A program made the translations under genes and the position numbers. 12,974 bases of DNA from Rhizobium sp. LCM 4573 (GTDB lineage Bacteria > Pseudomonadota > Alphaproteobacteria > Rhizobiales > Rhizobiaceae), in the NCBI RefSeq assembly GCF_001854865.1, contig NZ_MDDW01000006.1, positions 10,213 through 23,186 on the forward strand, written 5' to 3'. The notes beneath the pieces are model-generated. The model worked only from the letters and a program-made list of their open reading frames with translations, made no database searches and was not told the DNA's origin. Position 1 is the first letter of the stretch; every line of letters begins with the position of its first letter. Positions 8,529-12,974 of this stretch are shown here, piece by piece.

Positions 8529-9397
8529 TTCTTCTCCAGCCGGGCGAGCAGGGAGGACGTGTCCCAGCGGTTGCCGCCGAGCGCCTGTACGTCGCCGTAG
8601 AACTGATCGACCAGCGCCGTTACCGGCAGCTTGGCGCCATTGCTACGGGCTTCCGCGAGCACGATGCCGAGATCCTTGCGCATCCAGTCGACGGCAAAGC
8701 CGAAGTCGTATTTGCCTTCGTTCATCGTCTTGTGGCGGTTCTCCATCTGCCAGGAGCCAGCGGCACCCTTGGAGATGACCTCCACGACCTTCTCTATATC
8801 CAGGCCGGCGCGCTTGCCGAAATGGATGCCTTCGGCGAGGCCCTGCACGAGGCCGGCAATGCAGATCTGGTTGATCATCTTGGTGAGCTGGCCGGCGCCC
8901 GCGGGACCCATGAGCCCGACCATGCGGGCATAGGCGGAGATCACAGGCTTCGCCTTTTCGAAGACGGCCTCGTCGCCGCCGCACATGACGGTCAGCACGC
9001 CGTTTTCCGCGCCCGCTTGTCCGCCCGAGACCGGCGCGTCGATGAATTCCACGCCTTTCGCCTTGGCGGCCTCGTAGAGTTCCCGCGCGACTTCGGCGCT
9101 GGCGGTGGTGTTGTCGATGAGGACGGCGCCGCCCTTCATGCCGGAAAGCGCGCCATCCGGGCCAGTGGTAACGGAGCGAAGGTCGTCGTCATTGCCGACG
9201 CAGGTGAAGACGAAATCGGCGTCCCGCGCCGCCTCCGCAGGCGTGGCCGCGGTTTTGCCGCCGTATTTCTTCGCCCAGGCTTTGGCCTTGGCGGCGGTGC
9301 GGTTGTAGACGGTGACCTCGTGGCCGCCCTTTTCCTTCAAGTGCCCCGCCATCGGGAAACCCATTACGCCGAGGCCGATGAATGCCACCTTTGCCAT
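8525..9397 (-). CDS. NAD(P)-dependent beta-hydroxyacid dehydrogenase (3-hydroxyisobutyrate dehydrogenase family)
   Basis: The 290-residue protein begins with a Rossmann motif, AFIGLGVMGFPMAGHL (5-20, GxGxMGxPMA). It has the substrate signature FIDAPVSGGQAGAENGVLTV (118-137), a catalytic lysine K173 in GAGQLTKMINQI, and the C-terminal ISKGAAGSWQMENR region. This is the COG2084 family, which includes 3-hydroxyisobutyrate dehydrogenase, tartronate semialdehyde reductase and succinic semialdehyde reductases; the exact substrate cannot be decided from sequence. It is a cytoplasmic enzyme of normal length. GGAGG six bases upstream fixes ATG 9397, whereas the frame itself extends to 9448. The downstream AlkD-like gene overlaps its stop. 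Confidence 0.92.
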   Translation of the reverse strand: MAKVAFIGLGVMGFPMAGHLKEKGGHEVTVYNRTAAKAKAWAKKYGGKTAATPAEAARDADFVFTCVGNDDDLRSVTTGPDGALSGMKGGAVLIDNTTASAEVARELYEAAKAKGVEFIDAPVSGGQAGAENGVLTVMCGGDEAVFEKAKPVISAYARMVGLMGPAGAGQLTKMINQICIAGLVQGLAEGIHFGKRAGLDIEKVVEVISKGAAGSWQMENRHKTMNEGKYDFGFAVDWMRKDLGIVLAEARSNGAKLPVTALVDQFYGDVQALGGNRWDTSSLLARLEKK

Positions 9398-9511
9398 GCT
9401 GATCCTCCGTCGTTCGTTCGATATTCGAGGATTAGAACAAACCGGCATGATCGGAAAGCGGGCCCCGGCGAGTTAGGTCCGGTTAGGTTCTTTGTCGTGT
9501 GGAAAGTGGCC

Positions 9512-9922
9512 TCAGAACGGCTTGACGACGGCCAGGAAAACGACGGCGACGACCGAGACGAGCACGATCGGCATGCCGGCGCGCACGAAACCGGGCGGAT
9601 CGAGCTTCGGGTCGGCCTCCATGCGCCTCAGCCAGCCGCCCTGCATGCCGTGCAGTGCCGAGAGCATGACCACGATCAGGAATTTCACGCCGAACCAGCC
9701 GGACGTGTAGAAGCCATAGGTGAAGGCGAGGATGAGGCCGAAGAGCCAGGCGCCGCCGAGAGCCGCCGTGGTCACCGTGCGGTCGTAGCGGCGCAGCGCC
9801 GGGATGACGCCGGAGCGGATCGCCGGAGGCACCATGCCGATGACGAAGGTATTGACCAGCATGCCGCCGATCAGCAGGAAATTCGAAATGAGATGCAGGG
9901 ACTTGATGAGGAAATACGTCAT
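9512..9922 (-). CDS. CopD/HemJ-like four-helix membrane protein
   Basis: The 136-residue protein has four predicted transmembrane helices (about 4-30, 52-71, 76-96, 116-134). H10 in the first helix, and W76-x3-K80 and H91 in the third (SGWFGVKFLIVVMLSALHG), resemble conserved positions in the CopD/HemJ group. HemJ members are protoporphyrinogen oxidases and CopD members relate to copper handling. This protein shares the fold pattern but I cannot assign either activity. GGAG lies six bases before ATG 9922, and the start is only two bases after the DinB stop, so translation is probably coupled. Downstream (9472-9486) GTTAGGT is repeated directly, with no clear terminator. Confidence 0.75.
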   Translation of the reverse strand: MTYFLIKSLHLISNFLLIGGMLVNTFVIGMVPPAIRSGVIPALRRYDRTVTTAALGGAWLFGLILAFTYGFYTSGWFGVKFLIVVMLSALHGMQGGWLRRMEADPKLDPPGFVRAGMPIVLVSVVAVVFLAVVKPF

Positions 9923-9924
9923 CG

Positions 9925-10485
9925 TCAGCTCCAGATGAGGGCTTCGGTGAAACCGAGTTCGGCGAAATCCTGCCGGCGCAGGGCCTGTTCGGCGGGATCG
10001 GCGGGGAAGAATTCGTCGAGCTGCGGCGGCTTGACCGACGTGCCGGAAAGCATGGCATGGACCTGGCCGCGATGATGAATCTGATGCTGGAAAAGATGCA
10101 GCAATATGCGATCCGCCGTCTCGACCTGAACATGGGTCTCGCGCGGAATGCGTACTTCCTGTTTCAGGCTTTCGGAATCGAGCTGGCGACAGTGATCGAT
10201 GAGGCGCCGGTCGGCGGCGCGCTGCTCCCGCTCGAGATCAGCAAGCTGGTGAAACGGGATTTCCGGCTCGAAGGCGGCCGAGCCGATGCAATTGCCTTCC
10301 AGCGCGCTGATATAGAGCCAGTCGACCGTCAGGATGTGGTTGAGCGTGTGGATGATCGAGGGAAAGAAGCTCACGCGCGGAGCTTCGAGTTCGGCCGGCG
10401 ACAGCCCAGCGCAGGCCTTGAGAAGCCGGTGATTGGCCCAGGCGTTATTATAGGCCTGAGCCCGGAAATAGTGCTGTGCAGTCAT
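9925..10485 (-). CDS. DinB family protein
   Basis: The 186-residue protein fits the DinB/YfiT four-helix bundle. It starts MTAQHYFRAQAYNNAWAN, has HTLNHILTVDWLY (46-58) and HQIHHRGQVHAML (134-146). H50, H134 and H138 are the likely metal triad typical of DinB-like enzymes. In related groups this fold includes bacillithiol- or mycothiol-dependent transferases; in proteobacteria the role is mostly unknown. Despite the name it is unrelated to DNA polymerase IV. GGAGG eight bases upstream supports ATG 10485. It is the first gene of a two-gene unit with the CopD-like membrane protein and lies 26 bp downstream of the methyltransferase stop, so all three may be co-transcribed. Confidence 0.9.
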   Translation of the reverse strand: MTAQHYFRAQAYNNAWANHRLLKACAGLSPAELEAPRVSFFPSIIHTLNHILTVDWLYISALEGNCIGSAAFEPEIPFHQLADLEREQRAADRRLIDHCRQLDSESLKQEVRIPRETHVQVETADRILLHLFQHQIHHRGQVHAMLSGTSVKPPQLDEFFPADPAEQALRRQDFAELGFTEALIWS

Positions 10486-10511
10486 TCCGAATCCTCCGTT
10501 GGGGAGGAGAT

Positions 10512-11327
10512 TTAGCCCTTCAACCGCGCGATGACCAGATGGCCGGGGCTTGGGTTGCCGTCCTGCATGCGCACGTTGATCTCGGAAATTTCGAGGATTT
10601 CGAAGCCCGTATCGGCCAGCCGGGAGCGGATATAGGCTTCCGAATGGAGAAAGCGCTGGTGAGGCCCGACGACATAGGAGCGTCCGCCGGAGGTTTCCGC
10701 GGGCAACGTTTCGGAAGAGAAGACGAAGATGCCGTCCGGCACCATGTTTTCCGCCGCGCCGAAGAAGAGTGGTTCCAGCGCGCCGAGATAGGGCAGTACG
10801 TCCGTCGCGGTGACGAGGTCGAAGGGCTCGTCGTCGTTGTCCTCAAGGAAATCCTCGACTTCCGCCACGTAGAGCGTCTCGTAGAGATCTTTCTCGTGCG
10901 CGATCTCGACCATGTTTTCGGAAATGTCGATGCCGGTGATGTCCTCCGCCATATCGCGCAGCGTGCCGCCGGTGAGCCCGGTGCCGCAGCCGAGATCGAG
11001 CATGCGCTTGAAGGGGCCGAGCTTCAGTTCCTGCAGGCGCTGGCGCACCATGACGGGCACCGCATAACCGAGCTGGTCGACGAGGATGTCCTCGAAGCTT
11101 TCCGCATGCTGGTCGAAAAGGGTCTCGACATAGGCATCCGGCGCCTTGGGCGGGGTCTCGCCGCGGCCGAGGGCGGCAATGCGGACCGCCGCGCCGCCGT
11201 GATCTTCCGGATCGATCGCCAGCACCTCCTCATAGGCCTTCACGGCGGCATCGATATCGCCCGCCTTCTCCAGCGCCAATGCGCGGTTATAGGCCTCGGC
11301 CAGCGCTTCCTCGTCGATCTTGCTCAT
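10512..11327 (-). CDS. TPR-containing SAM-dependent methyltransferase (COG4976-like)
   Basis: The 271-residue protein has an N-terminal TPR-like pair of helices (about 5-42, AYNRALALEKAGDIDAAVKA and YEEVLAIDPED). A class I methyltransferase domain follows, with motif I LDLGCGTGLTG (110-120), acidic D134 in TGIDIS, and FDLVTATDVLPYLG. The combination matches predicted methyltransferases of COG4976. Substrate is unknown; the TPR part suggests a protein target or partner, which is inference. ATG 11327 is preceded by GGAG; the open frame reaches 11798, but that extension runs antisense into the DUF2270 gene and lacks conserved content. Transcription is divergent from DUF2270 across 132 bp that contain a quasi-palindrome, GGCTT-T-AAGCC (11352-11362). 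Confidence 0.9.
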   Translation of the reverse strand: MSKIDEEALAEAYNRALALEKAGDIDAAVKAYEEVLAIDPEDHGGAAVRIAALGRGETPPKAPDAYVETLFDQHAESFEDILVDQLGYAVPVMVRQRLQELKLGPFKRMLDLGCGTGLTGGTLRDMAEDITGIDISENMVEIAHEKDLYETLYVAEVEDFLEDNDDEPFDLVTATDVLPYLGALEPLFFGAAENMVPDGIFVFSSETLPAETSGGRSYVVGPHQRFLHSEAYIRSRLADTGFEILEISEINVRMQDGNPSPGHLVIARLKG

Positions 11328-11459
11328 GGGGCATGTCTCCAGTGTTCGCCGGGCTTTAAGCCGATAGCCGGCATTTGTCCATGATCGGGAACGCCGCGAG
11401 CCTCCAATCGTTGAAGGAACATAAGGGCAGGGGCTTCGCATGCGATCCGGAGAACGGCC

Positions 11460-12182
11460 ATGGCGGGCGATGAAAAGCCCAGTGCTCTCGAGCAGAATGT
11501 CGAAAGGCGCGCGCCTTCGCTGCCCATCACCTCGGCCGAAAAGGCCACTATGATTATCCATTACTATCGCGGGGAAATGGGCCGGATGACGAGCTGGCGC
11601 GACCGTATCGACCGCACTTCCAATTGGGCGATCACCATGGTCGCGGCGCTGCTTTCGGTTTCGCTTTCGACGCCGACATCGCACCACGGCGTGATACTGT
11701 TCGGCATGCTGCTGATTTCCGTTCTGCTGCTGATCGAGGCCCGGCGCTACCGCTTCTTCGACGTCTATCGGGCGCGGGTGCGCAAGCTGGAGCGCCACTA
11801 TTTCGCCCAGGCTCTCAACCCGCAGGCGGACCTGAAGCCGGATTGGGCCGCATCGATCGCCTCAAGCCTCAGAGATCCGCACTTCCTGATAAGCTATCAG
11901 GAAGCGCTCTTCCGGCGCATAAGGCGCAATTACTGCTGGATGTACCTCATCCTGCTGATGGCCTGGGCGCTGAAAATCTCGACGCCCAAGCTTTTGCCCG
12001 ACGAGGCGAGGGCGGACGTGGTCTTCTCATGGACGGAGGCGGTCAACAATGCGACGCTCGGCCCCGTACCCGGCTGGGGCGTGATGATCTTCGTGGCGAT
12101 CTTCTACACCGCCATACTCATCGCCTCGCTGCATCGCGGCCAGGGTGAAGGCGAGTTGGCCCACGGCGAAGTGCACGTATAG
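11460..12182 (+). CDS. DUF2270 family integral membrane protein
   Basis: The 240-residue protein has a roughly 30-residue polar N-terminus, then IIHYYRGEMGRMTSWRDRID (32-51) and RTSNWAITM, the conserved DUF2270 (COG4291) block. Four hydrophobic segments are at about 56-71, 77-94, 158-174 and 205-224. Between helices two and three is a long charged cytoplasmic loop with EARRYRFFDVYRARVRKLE. Function of the family is unknown. GGAG seven bases upstream supports ATG 11460. The gene is divergent from the TPR-methyltransferase and convergent with usg, with only 13 bp between the stops and a small CCTCC/GGAGG hairpin (12191-12205). Confidence 0.9.
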   Translation: MAGDEKPSALEQNVERRAPSLPITSAEKATMIIHYYRGEMGRMTSWRDRIDRTSNWAITMVAALLSVSLSTPTSHHGVILFGMLLISVLLLIEARRYRFFDVYRARVRKLERHYFAQALNPQADLKPDWAASIASSLRDPHFLISYQEALFRRIRRNYCWMYLILLMAWALKISTPKLLPDEARADVVFSWTEAVNNATLGPVPGWGVMIFVAIFYTAILIASLHRGQGEGELAHGEVHV

Positions 12183-12195
12183 CGCCGAGGCCTCC

Positions 12196-12462
12196 TCAGT
12201 GGAGGATGAATTCGCCCTTCAATGCGCGCCATTCCCCGGCTGCGATGAGCCTGCGGTGGACATAGCGCACCGAATGCAGCGGTCCGTCGAGCGTCTCCTG
12301 CCAGAATTTCAGAAACCCTTTCATTTCGGGAAAATCCGGGGCGAGATCGTAATCCTGCCAGACATAGGTCTGCAGCAGGATCGGATGATCCGGCAGGTGG
12401 TAGAAGATCTGGGCGGTGGTGAGGCCGTAGCCCTTCAGCATCATTTCCATTTCAGACTTCAT
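12196..12462 (-). CDS. usg: Usg family protein
   Basis: The 88-residue protein contains LKGYGLTTAQIFYHLPDHP, then LLQTYVWQDYDLAPDFP, then GFLKFWQETLDGPLHSV and a final GEFILH, the Usg-like family, a small conserved alphaproteobacterial protein of unknown function that I recall being found upstream of trpF. Here it is not next to trp genes. ATG 12462 is preceded by GGGAA with six bases between; both lie in a strong inverted repeat (12460-12530) that could hide them in the mRNA. The gene ends convergently with DUF2270. Family assignment is secure, function open. Confidence 0.9.
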   Translation of the reverse strand: MKSEMEMMLKGYGLTTAQIFYHLPDHPILLQTYVWQDYDLAPDFPEMKGFLKFWQETLDGPLHSVRYVHRRLIAAGEWRALKGEFILH

Positions 12463-12524
12463 GGCATGTTCCCGTTTATCGTCCTGGAGAACGGCGTTTC
12501 CTCGCCGTCTCCAAAGGGAAGCAT
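12459..12524 (-). CDS. Possible leader peptide overlapping the usg start
   Basis: A 21-codon frame starts at ATG 12524-12522 and encodes MLPFGDGEETPFSRTINGNM plus a final P. Its TGA (12461-12459) overlaps the usg ATG as ATGA, which would allow translational coupling. A second frame from ATG 12529 encodes MACFPLETARKRRSPGR and ends at TAA 12476, 13 bases before the usg start. Neither has a strong Shine-Dalgarno, so translation is unproven. Confidence 0.2.
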   Translation of the reverse strand: MLPFGDGEETPFSRTINGNMP

Positions 12525-12530
12525 GCCATG
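12460..12530 (-). promoter_or_regulatory. Nested inverted repeat in the usg leader that sequesters its RBS and start codon
   Basis: Plus-strand CATGGCATGTTCCC (12460-12473) is the reverse complement of GGGAAGCATGCCATG (12516-12530) except for one bulged G, giving 14 base pairs. Inside it, TGGAG-A-ACGGCG (12485-12496) pairs with CGCCGT-CTCCA (12503-12513), giving 11 pairs with one bulge and a 6-base loop. In the minus-strand transcript the outer stem contains the usg Shine-Dalgarno GGGAA and the AUG. A role in translational control is inferred. Confidence 0.55.
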
Positions 12531-12584
12531 GTTAATCTCGGCTTTACAATTGGCCGAAAGGTGCTTATTCAGGTAAAAATTTCA

Positions 12585-12616
12585 AATGCTTAGCAGCATT
12601 CGTAATCGAGTGCTGC
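12585..12616 (-). terminator. Possible terminator/hairpin after the amino-acid permease
   Basis: GCAGCATTCG (12593-12602) and CGAGTGCTGC (12607-12616) form a 10-position stem with one C/A mismatch in the minus-strand RNA and a 4-base loop, starting 11 bases past the permease stop. An overlapping alternative, AATGCT-TAGC-AGCATT (12585-12600), is followed on the minus strand by TGAAATTTTTA. The T run is not directly behind the stronger stem, so confidence is limited. Confidence 0.35.
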
Positions 12617-12627
12617 CAAGGCGCGCC

Positions 12628-12974
12628 TTAGCGCTTCAGATGGCGCGTCAGCCGGTTTTCGAGCGCTGCCCAGACATGGCGGAGCGTTTCCACGATGGCG
12701 AGATAGAAGATCGCCGCCCAGAGATAGGCCTGGTAGTCGAAGGTACGGGAGAAGGCGTAACGCGTCTCGCCCATGAGGTCGAATACCGTGACGATGGCGA
12801 CTACCGCCGACCCTTTGATCATCAGGATGATCTCGTTGCCGTAGGGGCGGAGCGCTACGATGAGCGCCTGCGGCAGGATGATCTTGCGGAAGGCGACCCA
12901 TTTCGGAAGGCCGAGTGCCGCCGCCCCCTCATGCTGGCCGTGCGGCACGCTTTCGATCGCCCCGCGCAGGATTT
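12628..12974 (-). CDS. Amino-acid ABC transporter permease (HisM/OccM-like), C-terminal part
   Basis: The last 115 codons are visible; the gene continues past the right edge on the minus strand. ILRGAIESVPHGQHEGAAALG followed by FRKIILPQAL is the EAA loop of polar amino-acid (PAAT) permeases, which contacts the ATPase. RPYGNEIILMIKGSAVV, then IVTVFDLMGETRYAFSRTFDYQ and a final hydrophobic helix (AYLWAAIFYLAIVETL) resemble HisM/OccM/ArtM. It would be an inner-membrane subunit importing an amino acid or opine-like substrate, with partner genes expected upstream outside the window. The TAA stop lies in a 12-bp palindrome, AAGGCGCGCCTT (12618-12629). Substrate cannot be told from this part. Confidence 0.93.
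   Translation of the reverse strand, partial: ILRGAIESVPHGQHEGAAALGLPKWVAFRKIILPQALIVALRPYGNEIILMIKGSAVVAIVTVFDLMGETRYAFSRTFDYQAYLWAAIFYLAIVETLRHVWAALENRLTRHLKR

Noticed and set aside
9472..9486. Direct repeat GTTAGGT-CCG-GTTAGGT downstream of the CopD-like gene
   Set aside because: Too short and only two copies; not enough to call a repeat array, binding site or terminator.
8429..10075. 548-codon open frame on the plus strand
   Set aside because: Runs antisense through the dehydrogenase, its promoter region and the CopD-like gene, and has no conserved motif.
11328..11798. N-terminal extension of the TPR-methyltransferase frame
   Set aside because: Would overlap the divergent DUF2270 gene antisense, and conserved content begins only at ATG 11327, which has a GGAG upstream.

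Overview
The window looks like chromosomal DNA from an alphaproteobacterium of the Rhizobiales, most likely family Rhizobiaceae (Rhizobium/Agrobacterium/Ensifer/Shinella-like). The basis is high GC, third-position GC bias, and a gene set typical of that group: divergent cobT/cobS, DUF1289, a TIGR02281-type aspartic protease, usg and DUF2270. Species cannot be fixed from the sequence alone. I see no insertion sequence, CRISPR array, tRNA or rRNA.

Layout. (1) 1-867, plus: the tail of an ABC ATPase and its ABC-2 permease, an export pair overlapping by ATGA. (2) 880-2616, minus: cobS (cobV), a DUF1289 four-cysteine protein and a membrane-anchored retropepsin-like protease. The last two overlap by ATGA, so this is one operon, read divergently from cobT (2712-3728, plus). 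CobT and CobS catalyse neighbouring steps of nucleotide-loop assembly in cobalamin synthesis. (3) 3739-5274, minus: a six-TM histidine kinase with a PleC/DivJ/PdhS-like dimerisation domain. (4) 5396-6654, plus: a membrane-anchored thermonuclease-like protein overlapping by ATGA with a Fe-S uracil-DNA-glycosylase-family protein, followed by an Lrp/AsnC regulator (6691-7179). (5) 7180-7814: a lower-GC interval (about 47% GC over 7441-7800 by my count) with a 69-codon orphan gene, a terminator-like hairpin and otherwise no convincing gene. (6) 7815-9397, minus: a beta-hydroxyacid dehydrogenase and an AlkD-like HEAT-repeat protein overlapping by GTGA. (7) 9512-10485, minus: a DinB-family protein and a CopD/HemJ-like membrane protein. 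(8) 10512-11327, minus: a TPR-methyltransferase, divergent from a DUF2270 membrane protein (11460-12182, plus). (9) 12196-12462, minus: usg, then the 3' part of an amino-acid ABC permease running off the right edge.

Most of the window is ordinary housekeeping and accessory chromosome. The points most worth a second look are a nested inverted repeat in the usg leader that would hide its ribosome-binding site and start codon and that overlaps short upstream ORFs; an apparent CTG start for cobS behind a strong Shine-Dalgarno sequence; the small orphan gene whose stop codon lies inside its own terminator-like hairpin; and the nuclease-glycosylase overlap. I did not find a clear previously undescribed multi-gene system.
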